A stretch of DNA of 14,341 nucleotides from the NCBI RefSeq assembly GCF_934424005.1, contig NZ_CAKRXI010000054.1:1-14341 (forward strand), in the 5' to 3' direction. The notes under the pieces were generated by a model, which made no database searches, had not been told where the DNA came from, and saw only the letters and a program-made list of their open reading frames with translations. Every line of letters begins with the position of its first letter. The first letter of the stretch is position 1. This stretch comes from an uncultured Blautia sp. Lineage in GTDB: Bacteria > Bacillota > Clostridia > Lachnospirales > Lachnospiraceae. This document shows, in pieces, positions 6,243 to 14,333 of the stretch. A program made the position numbers and the translations under genes.

Positions 6243-6995
6243 TTATACCATTTCGTATATTTCAAGAATATCTCTGGTATAGACACCTGGTTTCTCATAG
6301 ACGATCAATGGTCTCTCTACCGTTATTCTGGAATTTCCACCTTTTCGTGCTTCGATCAGAACCATATTGGGTTCACGGTCTATGTACGGATATACCAGCT
6401 GCATTCTCTTTGGTTCCAGTTTATATTTCATGAGAACCTGAAAAATTTCAGCCAGACGGAAAGGCCTGTGGACCATATAAAAACGTCCTCTGTCTTTCAG
6501 CACTGCTGCTGCCTGGCTCACTACATCTTCCAGTGTACAGAGAATCTCATGTCTTGCGATTGCTTTTGCCATGTATGGGTTCTGCAGGCCATGCTGTCCG
6601 ATCATATAGGGCGGATTGCTTGTCACTGCATGAAAAGAAGCTGCTCCAAAAATTCCAGCAGCTTCCTTTATGTCTCCGCATACAATATCAATATCAGATT
6701 CCAGATGATTGTACGATACACTTCGTCTCGCCATATCTGCACATTCTTCCTGAATCTCCAGTCCTGTCAGATGTGAACCCTTACCTTTGGCTTTCAGCAG
6801 AAAAGGAATGATTCCCGTTCCGGTTCCCATATCCAGAACCTTTTCATTCTGCCGGATATCTGCAAATCCGGATAACAGAACTGCATCCATTCCGAAGCAG
6901 AACTTTTCCGGATTCTGTATCACATACAGACCATTCTGAAGATCATCGACCCGTTCTCCCGGATATACCAGATCATTCTGCGGATTTTTTTCCAT
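6243..6995 (-). CDS. trmN: tRNA1(Val) A37 N6-methyltransferase (TrmN6/YabB family)
   Basis: A 250-residue class I methyltransferase. The N-terminal YPGERVDDLQNGLYVIQNPEKFCFGMDAVLLSGFA segment (split here: YPGERVDDLQ at 11-20, CFGMDAVLL at 33-41) is typical of the family. The SAM-binding motif LDMGTGTGIIP is at 54-64 and the adenine-N6 catalytic motif NPPY is at 127-130. I place the start at the ATG 6993-6995, which has AAGGAG 12 bases upstream; an extension to a TTG at 7025 would add ten lysine-rich residues and has no better ribosome site. The start overlaps the end of ricT by 23 bases, indicating translational coupling. Substrate assignment is by family; yabB in Bacillus holds the same position. 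Confidence 0.92.
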   Translation of the reverse strand: MEKNPQNDLVYPGERVDDLQNGLYVIQNPEKFCFGMDAVLLSGFADIRQNEKVLDMGTGTGIIPFLLKAKGKGSHLTGLEIQEECADMARRSVSYNHLESDIDIVCGDIKEAAGIFGAASFHAVTSNPPYMIGQHGLQNPYMAKAIARHEILCTLEDVVSQAAAVLKDRGRFYMVHRPFRLAEIFQVLMKYKLEPKRMQLVYPYIDREPNMVLIEARKGGNSRITVERPLIVYEKPGVYTRDILEIYEMV

Positions 6996-7878
6996 GGGAT
7001 TTAGAATCTCCTTCTTTTTCCTCAATGTCCTTTGTTTCTTTGTCTGCGTTCTTTGCTTTTTTCTTGCGTGGCCGGAATTTCAGTTCTCCTACCGGATATT
7101 CCTGAATCTCCTTCTCATCATTGACTTCCACGATTACTTTGACTCTCTGTCTGAGAACATTTACACTGTGTACGGTTCCCTGTAATCCATCCGGAAGAGT
7201 AACCGTATCTCCGGTTCCCGGAAGGTTCCTATTCAGTGCTTCGTAGGTTTCCTGCTCATTCTTGAGACAACACATCAGTCTGCCGCAGACACCGGAAATC
7301 TTGGTCTGGTTCAGTGACAGATTCTGCTCTTTTGCCATCTTGATAGACACAGGTGCAAACTCGGAAAGATATGTGTGGCAGCAAAGCTGTCTGCCGCAGA
7401 TGCCGATTCCACCAAGAATCTTGGTCTCATCTCTTACTCCGATCTGTCGAAGTTCGATTCTTGTCTTAAAGATAGCTGCCAGGTCCTTGACCAGCTGACG
7501 GAAATCAATTCTGCCATCTGCCGTAAAGTAAAACAGTACTTTGTTATTGTCAAATGTATACTCCGCATCGATCAGCTTCATTTCCAGACCATGCTCGCGG
7601 ATTTTTTTCTGGCATATCTTAAATGCGTCTTTTTCTTTCAGACGGTTCTGTTTCTCCCTGTCCTCATCTGCCTGTGTAGCAACGCGAAGGACTTCTTTCA
7701 GCGGATGGACCACCTCATCCTCGCCCACTTCCTTCGGCCCGAGTACAACTCGTCCGAACTCCACACCGCGGGCAGTCTCTACGATCACATGATCGCCGAT
7801 TTTCATTTTGTAGTTTTTCGGATCAAAATAATAAATCTTTCCGACATTTCTGAATCTTATACCAACAATTTTTGTCAT
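6973..7878 (-). CDS. ricT: PSP1-domain protein RicT (YaaT), RNase Y specificity / Y-complex subunit
   Basis: A 301-residue protein with the PSP1 domain over residues about 1-210 and a basic/acidic low-complexity tail (RPRKKKAKN, then Lys/Glu-rich). The two cysteine clusters CGRQLCC (161-167) and CGRLMCC (198-204) match the iron-sulfur-ligating cysteines of the RicA-RicF-RicT complex. In Bacillus that complex promotes RNase Y-dependent mRNA maturation and affects sporulation and competence. The start ATG lies one base after the holB stop, with GGGAGAGAT just upstream, so the two are co-translated. RicA and RicF are not in this window, and yabA, which often follows ricT, is absent. Confidence 0.95.
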   Translation of the reverse strand: MTKIVGIRFRNVGKIYYFDPKNYKMKIGDHVIVETARGVEFGRVVLGPKEVGEDEVVHPLKEVLRVATQADEDREKQNRLKEKDAFKICQKKIREHGLEMKLIDAEYTFDNNKVLFYFTADGRIDFRQLVKDLAAIFKTRIELRQIGVRDETKILGGIGICGRQLCCHTYLSEFAPVSIKMAKEQNLSLNQTKISGVCGRLMCCLKNEQETYEALNRNLPGTGDTVTLPDGLQGTVHSVNVLRQRVKVIVEVNDEKEIQEYPVGELKFRPRKKKAKNADKETKDIEEKEGDSKSHGKKSAE

Positions 7879-7879
7879 T

Positions 7880-8869
7880 CTATCTCTCCCTGATCGTCAG
7901 GAACAGAAGTTCAAGTGCAAGTTCAAAATTAACGTTTGCACGAAGCCTTACTTTTGTTTTTTCCAGTGCTTCCAGAATCTTTTCCAGGTTCTCATAGGAA
8001 CGCTGGCTCGCCTGTTCCTTTATATAATTGATTTCTTGTTTAAATACCAGGTTGTCAACCTCCTGAGTTGCCTTAAACATAAGAACATCCCTGAACCAGA
8101 ACTGGAAAATATCTAGATAATCACTGATATTCTGCTTTTCATCAGAAAGTGCCTTGATCTCATCGGAAAGTTCATATACTTCCATCGTATTTACATACTT
8201 GAGAATCTTCAGGGCATTCTCCGTCATTCTGGAAAACTCTTCTGATGTAGCAGCTTCTTTGGCTCTGCCAATACTTCCCTGTGCAAAGGAAGCATCTATC
8301 TCTGCCTGATAATCCGGCACATGAAGCCGTTCCATCAGGTATTTCTTAACAAGGCTGTCATCAACCACCTTCAGATCCAGACGCACACATCTGGACTGGA
8401 TTGTCGGCAGAAGTGCATCTGCATTGCTGGTCAGCAGCATGATCACTGCATATTCCGGCGGTTCTTCTATTGTTTTGAGAAGAGCATTCTGCGCCTGTAC
8501 CGTCATCATCTCCGCATCAGGAATAATGTAAATCTTGTGCGGACTGCTGTATGGCTTAATCGCAACATCGTGAATCACCTGTTCGCGGATCTCATCAATA
8601 GAGATCGTACCAGGTTTCTCATGATTGACCATAATGATGTCCGGATGATTCTTGCCCAGCGCCTTCTTACAGGAGTCACATTTCTGACATGGCTCTGTTC
8701 CACCGGCTTCACACTGCAGTGTCATCGCATATGTGGTTGCAAGAAGCTTCTTGCCGGATCCAGGTCTGCCTGTAAAAATATATGAATGGGAAACCTTTCC
8801 CGTCTTCATGGCATTTTGCAGATGCCGGATAATTTCCTCGTGTCCGATAATATTATTGAAACTGACCAT
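7880..8869 (-). CDS. holB: DNA polymerase III subunit delta' (clamp-loader subunit)
   Basis: A 329-residue AAA+ clamp-loader subunit that helps load the beta sliding clamp during replication. The P-loop GRPGSGKK (34-41) has Lys where active ATPases have Ser/Thr, fitting a delta' role that need not hydrolyse ATP. A four-cysteine zinc module (Cys53, 61, 64, 67) follows. TIEEPPEYAVIMLLTSNA and the SRC motif (IQSRCVRLDL) are typical. GAGGTGAT lies 7 bases before the start. A promoter at 8928-8955 makes it the first gene of the holB-ricT-trmN-rsmI unit, although readthrough from the upstream kinase-like gene is also likely because no terminator separates them. Confidence 0.96.
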   Translation of the reverse strand: MVSFNNIIGHEEIIRHLQNAMKTGKVSHSYIFTGRPGSGKKLLATTYAMTLQCEAGGTEPCQKCDSCKKALGKNHPDIIMVNHEKPGTISIDEIREQVIHDVAIKPYSSPHKIYIIPDAEMMTVQAQNALLKTIEEPPEYAVIMLLTSNADALLPTIQSRCVRLDLKVVDDSLVKKYLMERLHVPDYQAEIDASFAQGSIGRAKEAATSEEFSRMTENALKILKYVNTMEVYELSDEIKALSDEKQNISDYLDIFQFWFRDVLMFKATQEVDNLVFKQEINYIKEQASQRSYENLEKILEALEKTKVRLRANVNFELALELLFLTIRER

Positions 8870-8927
8870 TCAGAATCACCTCTCTTGTTTATAGTTTCAT
8901 ATACGAATCTTTGTTCGCTATAGAGTC

Positions 8928-8955
8928 ATTATACCATACTTTATTAGTCATTCAA
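8928..8955 (-). promoter_or_regulatory. Sigma-A-type promoter of the holB operon
   Basis: TTGAAT (8950-8955), a 16-base spacer and TATAAT (8928-8933), with an extended TGG just before the -10. It lies in the gap between the guanylate-kinase-like gene and holB and gives a leader of about 50 bases. This is the best promoter match in the window. Confidence 0.8.
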
Positions 8956-8967
8956 AACTATTTTTGG

Positions 8968-9555
8968 CTATGACATGGAATTTATATATTTTATAATATT
9001 TTCGACACATAAATCCAAATCATCATTAACAAATCTCTTCTGTATATCTGCCTCTTTTATTTTTTCTTCAGAGAAATCCTCTTCATCTGCAAGAAAACGC
9101 CTGCAGAGTTCTTTGTATTTCGGTGTTTCCTGTTTCTGTTCTCTTCTGATCGCGCGGATCAGACGTTCACCATCTTCTACTTCAATATAAACAGGTATGA
9201 CAGACTCTTTTCCGTAATAATTTTTCATCTTCTGAAAAGATTCCAGCGTTCCGATTCCAAGATAATTTCCACTGCTCAGGTCGATCTGTCCGTCATCCGC
9301 TGTAAAATAAGTCCATACTCCATAAACGGTATTGTAGGCACGGGATTCGATTACCTTTCCCGCTGCCTCAAACTCCTGCAGTCTGCGATCATCTGTAAAA
9401 TAATACTGTACACCGTCTTTTTCTCCGTCACGTACCGGTCTTGTTGTATACAGGATCAGTTTTTTCAGATCCAGTTCTTTATTACCGGCCAGTCTGGAAT
9501 AGATCTTATCTTTTCCAGAGGCACTTTTACCCATAATATAAAAAATCTTACCCAT
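8968..9555 (-). CDS. Guanylate kinase-like protein with altered P-loop
   Basis: A 195-residue member of the guanylate kinase family: IFYIMGKSASGKDKI at the N-terminus and the GMP-binding signature YTTRPVRDGEKDGVQYYF (36-53), followed by a typical lid/core. Classical Gmk catalyses ATP + GMP = ADP + GDP. In the P-loop (G9 to K15) the lysine is followed by Asp16-Lys17, where Gmk proteins normally have a Ser or Thr for Mg-ATP, so activity may be reduced or changed. The ATG overlaps the decarboxylase stop by 8 bases, indicating a shared transcript. It takes the place that tmk holds between the decarboxylase and holB in Bacillus. I suspect a paralogue rather than the essential gmk, so no symbol is given. 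Confidence 0.8.
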   Translation of the reverse strand: MGKIFYIMGKSASGKDKIYSRLAGNKELDLKKLILYTTRPVRDGEKDGVQYYFTDDRRLQEFEAAGKVIESRAYNTVYGVWTYFTADDGQIDLSSGNYLGIGTLESFQKMKNYYGKESVIPVYIEVEDGERLIRAIRREQKQETPKYKELCRRFLADEEDFSEEKIKEADIQKRFVNDDLDLCVENIIKYINSMS

Positions 9556-11035
9556 GAATTTCTTCGTTTTGCTCCTTTGTACTCTGGGGCTGTTGTTCTA
9601 CCACAAGGATCGTCTTATTTGTATAGTCTTCCATTCCCTGCAGATATAAGCCCTTATCCATGTATATTCTCATATTACGGATAAATTGTCCAGTAATCTG
9701 TTCTCCCGGAGTGATCAGCGGAATTCCCGGTGGATACAGATAAGCAAATTCTGCTGAAATTCTGCCGATGCTTTCTTCCAGCGGACATTTTTCTGTCGGT
9801 GCTTCCATGGCATCTGCCATAGACATCATCTGCGTCAGTACAAAATGCATGGATCTGGTGTCCAGTTCTTTATTTTCTTCTGCCGGTATTCCTGCTTTTA
9901 TCAGGTCTGCCTGTTCCTGATCCAGTTCTTCGATTGCCTGACACAATCGCTCAAAACCTTCTTCACGGTCTCCTACTGCTGCAATAGCGAGCGCATAGTT
10001 TTCGGACTCCATTTCCATCTGGATATGGTAGCGGTCAAGAAGGATATGATACAGGTCACTTCCTGACAGTAAAGAATCTCTGGTAGAAAAGACCAGTTTG
10101 GAACGGTCATAATCGATGACTCCATTCTTTCCTTTGACCGGATCTACCAGGCGGATATATTTGCACACGGAAAGTCTCTTTCTTGTCTGTTCCAGTATTC
10201 TGGTGAAATCACGGAACATCCGTTTTCCTTCTGCTGCCATCGTATCCATACAGGCATCAATACTTGCCATCAGAATATACGACGGACTGCTGGTCTGATA
10301 GATTCCCATAAATCTGCGGATCAGTCTGCTGTCAACGCGGTCGCTGCAGTTATGAAGCACGGCAGTCTGGGTCATGGCCGGCAGTGTCTTGTGAAAACTC
10401 TGGATCACGAGATCTGCTCCAAGTTCTGCTGCCGAAGTCGGAAAATAATTTGAAAAATGAAAATGTGCTCCATGTGCTTCATCTACGATCAGCGTCACTC
10501 CATATTTATGTGCGATCTCTGCAATCTCTTTTACATCTGAAACAACACCGTCATACGTAGGTGAAGTGATCAGTACCGCCTGTATCTCCGGATTCTCAGC
10601 CAGACATCTTTCCACTTTGTCTGGAAAAATTCCGCCGTTTATCCACCACTCACTGTCCATCTGTGGATAAATATAGGCAGGTTTCAAATTTCTAAGATAG
10701 ATGGCATGATACACTGCTTTGTGGCAGTTTCTTGCAACAAGGATCTGTCCATTCCTCGGAACCGCTGCCGAAATTGCCGCAAGAAGTGCTGCGGTACTTC
10801 CATTAACACTGTAAAAACTCTCTCTGGTCCCATACAGTTTCGCCACATTCTGCTGTGCTTCCAGAAGAAGGTCTTCCGGATGATGAAGATTATCAAAACC
10901 TTCAATCTCAGTGATATCTCTTTCAAGAGGGAACTCCCCTCTGACAGATGCGGGATTTCTTTTGTGTCCCGGCATGTGAAACGGATAGTAATCAGATTGG
11001 CTGTATTCTTCTAATTTTCTGTATAATCTCTCCAT
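9548..11035 (-). CDS. Orn/Lys/Arg decarboxylase family protein (YaaO/SpeA-like)
   Basis: A 495-residue fold-type I PLP-dependent enzyme. The N-terminal MPGHKRNP (21-28), the cofactor motif VDEAHGAHFHF (184-194) and the Schiff-base lysine in SFHKTLPAM (Lys216) identify the Orn/Lys/Arg decarboxylase major domain. The C-terminal domain (YLYPPGIPLITPGEQI) is also typical. It is the short form, without the N-terminal wing domain of inducible enterobacterial enzymes. It would release CO2 from a basic amino acid to give a polyamine or its precursor (putrescine, cadaverine or agmatine); the substrate cannot be settled from sequence alone. GGAG lies 8 bases before the start. The gene begins 19 bases after the response regulator and overlaps the kinase-like gene at its end. 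Confidence 0.9.
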   Translation of the reverse strand: MERLYRKLEEYSQSDYYPFHMPGHKRNPASVRGEFPLERDITEIEGFDNLHHPEDLLLEAQQNVAKLYGTRESFYSVNGSTAALLAAISAAVPRNGQILVARNCHKAVYHAIYLRNLKPAYIYPQMDSEWWINGGIFPDKVERCLAENPEIQAVLITSPTYDGVVSDVKEIAEIAHKYGVTLIVDEAHGAHFHFSNYFPTSAAELGADLVIQSFHKTLPAMTQTAVLHNCSDRVDSRLIRRFMGIYQTSSPSYILMASIDACMDTMAAEGKRMFRDFTRILEQTRKRLSVCKYIRLVDPVKGKNGVIDYDRSKLVFSTRDSLLSGSDLYHILLDRYHIQMEMESENYALAIAAVGDREEGFERLCQAIEELDQEQADLIKAGIPAEENKELDTRSMHFVLTQMMSMADAMEAPTEKCPLEESIGRISAEFAYLYPPGIPLITPGEQITGQFIRNMRIYMDKGLYLQGMEDYTNKTILVVEQQPQSTKEQNEEIHG

Positions 11036-11054
11036 TAAAGATTCTCCATGTCTG

Positions 11055-11744
11055 TTATACCTTGAAGCGATAACCTACTCCCCATATAGTCTCTATATAC
11101 TGAGGCTTCGCTGTATTGAATTCGATTTTTTCACGGATTTTCTTGATATGAACCGTTACAGTTGCAATATCTCCCACAGACTCCATATCCCAGATCTGGC
11201 GGAACAGTTCTGCTTTTGTAAATACGCGGTTCGGGTTCTCTGCCAGAAAAGTAAGGAGATCAAATTCTTTGGTCGTAAATGTTTTTTCTTCTCCGTTTAC
11301 CCAGATACGTCTCGCAGTCTTGTCGATCTTGATGCCACGAATCTCAATAATATCATTCTTTACCACGCTGGAGCCTACCAGTCTGTTGTATCGCTCCATA
11401 TGTGCTTTTACTCTGGCCACCAGTTCACTCGGGCTGAACGGCTTGGTCATATAATCATCCGCGCCAAGACCGAGTCCCCGGATCTTATCAATATCATCTT
11501 TCTTTGCAGATACCATAATGATCGGGATATTTTTCTCCTGACGTACCTGACGGCATATATCAAATCCATCTACTTCCGGAAGCATCAGATCCAGGATGAT
11601 CAGATCATAATCTTCATTGAGTGCTTTTTCAAGGCCCACATCTCCTCTGTTTGCTATCTCTACTTCAAATCCGGAAAGTTCCAGATAGTCCTTCTCCAGA
11701 TCTGCAATTGCTTCTTCATCTTCGATGATCAGTATTTTACTCAT
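11055..11744 (-). CDS. OmpR/PhoB-family response regulator
   Basis: A 229-residue regulator. The receiver domain has the acidic pair Glu8/Asp9, phospho-acceptor Asp52 (LIILDLMLPEVDG), Ser79 and Lys101 (KPF). The C-terminal winged helix (about 130-229) ends with TIWGVGYRFKV and contains VTVHIKKIREKIE. I choose the ATG at 11742-11744, which overlaps the kinase stop in an ATGA and has AGGAGG 10 bases upstream; the longer frame from 11819 lies inside the kinase gene. Its partner is the histidine kinase directly upstream. Its closeness to the decarboxylase suggests co-transcription; the regulon is unknown. Confidence 0.95.
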   Translation of the reverse strand: MSKILIIEDEEAIADLEKDYLELSGFEVEIANRGDVGLEKALNEDYDLIILDLMLPEVDGFDICRQVRQEKNIPIIMVSAKKDDIDKIRGLGLGADDYMTKPFSPSELVARVKAHMERYNRLVGSSVVKNDIIEIRGIKIDKTARRIWVNGEEKTFTTKEFDLLTFLAENPNRVFTKAELFRQIWDMESVGDIATVTVHIKKIREKIEFNTAKPQYIETIWGVGYRFKV

Positions 11745-12898
11745 TTCATAGGTACCTCCTGATATTTTCTCAAAACAAAGTACATGATCGTTCCGATTCC
11801 TTCCCGACTGGTCGCCCACACTTTGCCACCATGATCCTCCAGAATCTTTCGAACGATAGAAAGACCGATTCCGCTTCCTCCCTTGGATGAATTACGTGAA
11901 ACATCCGTCCTGTAGAAACGGTCAAAAATATACGGCAGATCTTTGGCCGCAATTCCCTTGCCATTATCCTCAATCTCAACCTGCACGAAATCTCCGACAT
12001 CTTTTACTCTTATCTGTATAATGCCCTTCATTCCGTTCTGCTTATCCATATATTTGATGGCATTGCTGATAATATTATGAATCACTCTTCGTATCTGCTC
12101 GCCATCTGCAATTACAAGCACATCTTTATCTACATAATTTGCATAACAGAGCTGGATTCCTCTTGTTTCCAGTTCCAGTCCAACTTCCTCCGCACAGTCA
12201 GAAAAATAATCTTCTACATTCAGCTTGCTGAACGTATATGGGATACGGTTCGTATCAATTTTAGAATAGAACGTCAGCTCATTGATCAGATGATCCATCT
12301 CATTGGTCTTATTGTAAATCGTCCGGACATAGCGGTCCATCTTCTCCGGTGTATCTGCCACACCATCCATGATTCCTTCTACATATCCCTTCACCGCTGT
12401 GATCGGAGTCTTGAGGTCATGGGAAATGTTGCTAATCAATTCTTTATTTTCCTTATCCATGGCGATTTTTTCTTCTGCTGATTCTTTCAGCCTGCGGCGC
12501 ATCTCTTCAAAATCCCGGCAAAGCTCCGAAAATTCATCGGTTCCCTCGACATCCAGAACAAAATCCAGATTTCCTTCCTTGATATTCTGCGTCGCCTTTC
12601 GCAGTTTGACCAGCGGTGCCGCCACACTTCTGTATATCCACAGTCCCACAGAAACGCCTGTGAAAATAAGAATGATAAAAGCAGTAAAAAAAAGATCCTT
12701 CGTCATGATCTGGATTCTTGCCTGACTGCTTCCCGTATCGGAAATTGTAATATCATAGGATGTCTCCTGCGCAGATTCACTATTGACTGCATTCCTGTGC
12801 TGTGTCTCACTGATTCCAAACAGGGTAGCAGCAAATAAAAGAAGCGGTACCAATATTACCATCATGAATCCCACAATGATTCTGTTTTTCAGTTTCAT
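11741..12898 (-). CDS. Membrane sensor histidine kinase
   Basis: A 385-residue protein. Two membrane helices (about 7-29 and 69-89) bracket a short extracellular segment of about 40 residues rich in Ser, Thr and Gln, too small for a classic ligand-binding domain. A HAMP segment follows (90-142), then HisKA with His160 in ISHDLKTP, then the ATPase domain with NAIKYM (N box), DNGKGI (G1), DRFYR (F box) and GGSGIGLSI (G2). All catalytic motifs are intact. GAGGG lies 6 bases before the start. The small sensor loop suggests sensing within the membrane or through a partner protein. The stop overlaps the regulator start. Confidence 0.95.
   Translation of the reverse strand: MKLKNRIIVGFMMVILVPLLLFAATLFGISETQHRNAVNSESAQETSYDITISDTGSSQARIQIMTKDLFFTAFIILIFTGVSVGLWIYRSVAAPLVKLRKATQNIKEGNLDFVLDVEGTDEFSELCRDFEEMRRRLKESAEEKIAMDKENKELISNISHDLKTPITAVKGYVEGIMDGVADTPEKMDRYVRTIYNKTNEMDHLINELTFYSKIDTNRIPYTFSKLNVEDYFSDCAEEVGLELETRGIQLCYANYVDKDVLVIADGEQIRRVIHNIISNAIKYMDKQNGMKGIIQIRVKDVGDFVQVEIEDNGKGIAAKDLPYIFDRFYRTDVSRNSSKGGSGIGLSIVRKILEDHGGKVWATSREGIGTIMYFVLRKYQEVPMK
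11755..11760 (-). promoter_or_regulatory. Ribosome binding site for the response regulator
   Basis: A perfect AGGAGG inside the last codons of the kinase gene, 10 bases before the ATG at 11742-11744. It decides this start over longer in-frame readings. Confidence 0.85.
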
Positions 12899-12945
12899 GA
12901 AATTCCCTCGTTTCTGTAAAACTTATAATTGCTTCTTACACAAAA

Positions 12946-12993
12946 AATGAACGCACAATATCGAAGTTATTCTTCGCTATATATGCGTTCATT
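12946..12993 (-). terminator. Long hairpin with T-run upstream of the histidine kinase
   Basis: The outer arms AATGAACGCA and TGCGTTCATT form a 10-bp perfect stem. Inside, CGAAG/CTTCG (12962-12966, 12972-12976) continued by ATAT/ATAT forms a second stem. On the minus strand the structure is followed by six T (12942-12947), so it reads as an intrinsic terminator for transcripts coming from metK. The upstream arm overlaps the -10 box of the kinase promoter, so the same palindrome could also be an operator. Confidence 0.65.
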
Positions 12994-12999
12994 ATATCA
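12991..12999 (-). promoter_or_regulatory. Extended -10 promoter of the two-component system
   Basis: The minus strand reads TGATATAAT, a consensus extended -10; no clear -35 is seen. Transcription would start near 12984, after the first arm of the hairpin at 12946-12993 has been passed, so kinase transcripts made here would lack the full terminator stem. Confidence 0.5.
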
Positions 13000-13041
13000 T
13001 ATCACTATATTCTTATCTCTAAATTTTCTATAAAATCCATG

Positions 13042-13067
13042 AAAAAACGGTAGTTTTGAAAACCGTT
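13042..13067 (-). terminator. metK terminator
   Basis: AACGGT (minus strand) pairs with ACCGTT, with a further TTTT/AAAA inner pairing, and is followed by six T at 13042-13047. It lies 8 bases after the metK stop. A second hairpin (12946-12993) follows about 50 bases later. Confidence 0.8.
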
Positions 13068-13074
13068 GTGTATT

Positions 13075-14259
13075 TTACAGATATTTCTTAAGATTTTCGA
13101 CTTTGTCCAGTTTCTCCCATGGAAGATCTACATCTGTACGGCCGAAATGTCCATAAGCAGCAGTCTGTTTGTAGATTGGTCTTCTCAGGTCAAGCATACG
13201 GATGATTCCTGCCGGACGAAGATCGAAGTTGTCACGAATGATCTCAACCAGTTTTGTATCGGAAAGTTTGCCTGTTCCAAATGTGTTCACATTGATGGAA
13301 GTAGGTTTTGCTACACCGATTGCATAAGAAAGCTGGATTTCACATTTGTCAGCCAGTCCTGCTGCAACAATATTCTTTGCAACATAACGTGCTGCATAAG
13401 CTGCGGAACGGTCAACTTTTGTGCAGTCTTTACCGGAGAAAGCACCGCCGCCGTGACGTCCTGCTCCACCGTAAGTATCAACGATGATCTTACGACCTGT
13501 AAGTCCACTGTCACCATGAGGTCCACCGATTACAAAACGTCCTGTAGGATTGATGAAATATTTTGTCTCGTCATCAACCATATCAGCAGGAATGATTTCA
13601 TCGAATACATATTTTTTGATATCTTCATGAATCTGTTCCTGTGTAACTTCCGGATCATGCTGTGTAGAGCATACAACTGCATCGATACGGATCGGTTTTC
13701 CTTCTTCGTTATATTCAACAGTTACCTGTGTTTTTCCGTCTGGTCTTAAGTATGGCAGAGTTCCGTCTTTGCGTACTTTTGTCAGCTGGCGTGCAAGTTT
13801 GTGTGCCATGTTGATTGGATATGGCATATATTCTTCTGTTTCATTGGAAGCATATCCAAACATCATACCCTGGTCTCCGGCACCGATTGCATCGATCTCG
13901 TCTTCACCCATTTTTGCTTCCAGAGCTTTATCAACTCCCATTGCGATGTCTGTGGACTGCTCATCGATTGCTGTGATAACTGCACATGTTTCTGCATCAA
14001 AACCGTATTTTCCACGTGTATAGCCGATTTCTCTTACTGTATCTCTTACGATTTTCTGGATGTCAACATAAGCACTTGTTGTGATCTCACCCATTACAAG
14101 TACAAGACCTGTTGTTGTTGCTGTCTCGCATGCAACACGTCCCATCGGGTCTTCTTTCATGATTGCGTCAAGAATCGCATCAGAAATGGCATCGCACATT
14201 TTGTCCGGATGGCCTTCTGTTACTGATTCAGAAGTAAATAAAATTTTTTCTTTCTCCAT
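13075..14259 (-). CDS. metK: S-adenosylmethionine synthetase
   Basis: A complete 394-residue MetK, which makes S-adenosylmethionine from methionine and ATP and so supplies the methyl donor used by rsmI and trmN in this window. Motifs: TEGHPDK (14-20), the hexapeptide signature GAGDQG (126-131) and the P-loop-like GGGAFSGKD (270-278). AGAGG lies about 7 bases before the ATG. It has its own terminator and is probably monocistronic. The leader carries a nested hairpin (14300-14333); no SAM-riboswitch consensus is visible in the 82 leader bases available. Confidence 0.98.
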   Translation of the reverse strand: MEKEKILFTSESVTEGHPDKMCDAISDAILDAIMKEDPMGRVACETATTTGLVLVMGEITTSAYVDIQKIVRDTVREIGYTRGKYGFDAETCAVITAIDEQSTDIAMGVDKALEAKMGEDEIDAIGAGDQGMMFGYASNETEEYMPYPINMAHKLARQLTKVRKDGTLPYLRPDGKTQVTVEYNEEGKPIRIDAVVCSTQHDPEVTQEQIHEDIKKYVFDEIIPADMVDDETKYFINPTGRFVIGGPHGDSGLTGRKIIVDTYGGAGRHGGGAFSGKDCTKVDRSAAYAARYVAKNIVAAGLADKCEIQLSYAIGVAKPTSINVNTFGTGKLSDTKLVEIIRDNFDLRPAGIIRMLDLRRPIYKQTAAYGHFGRTDVDLPWEKLDKVENLKKYL

Positions 14260-14299
14260 TGTTAACCTCTTTCTGTAAATAATCAGTTAAATGTTCTAC

Positions 14300-14333
14300 G
14301 AATTACTCCATTGCTCCGCAATTCTCGTAATTC
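14300..14333 (-). other. Nested hairpin in the metK leader
   Basis: On the minus strand: GAATTAC, GAGA, ATTGC, GGA loop, GCAAT, GGA, GTAATTC. Two perfect stems of 7 and 5 bp are separated by a purine-only internal loop (GAGA/GGA) and capped by a three-base loop. No T-run follows, so it is not an intrinsic terminator. It ends about 40 bases before the start codon. It may be the 3' part of a longer leader RNA, a regulatory site, or a dispersed repeat; the window ends just upstream. Confidence 0.6.

Noticed and set aside
8968..9555. Thymidylate kinase (expected from Bacillus gene order)
   Set aside because: The protein carries the guanylate-kinase TTRP...GxxDGxxYYF signature and lacks the thymidylate kinase DR(Y/F) and lid motifs.
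11745..11819. Longer N-terminus for the response regulator
   Set aside because: The receiver domain starts at MSKILIIEDEE, which has a perfect AGGAGG and the usual ATGA overlap with the kinase gene.
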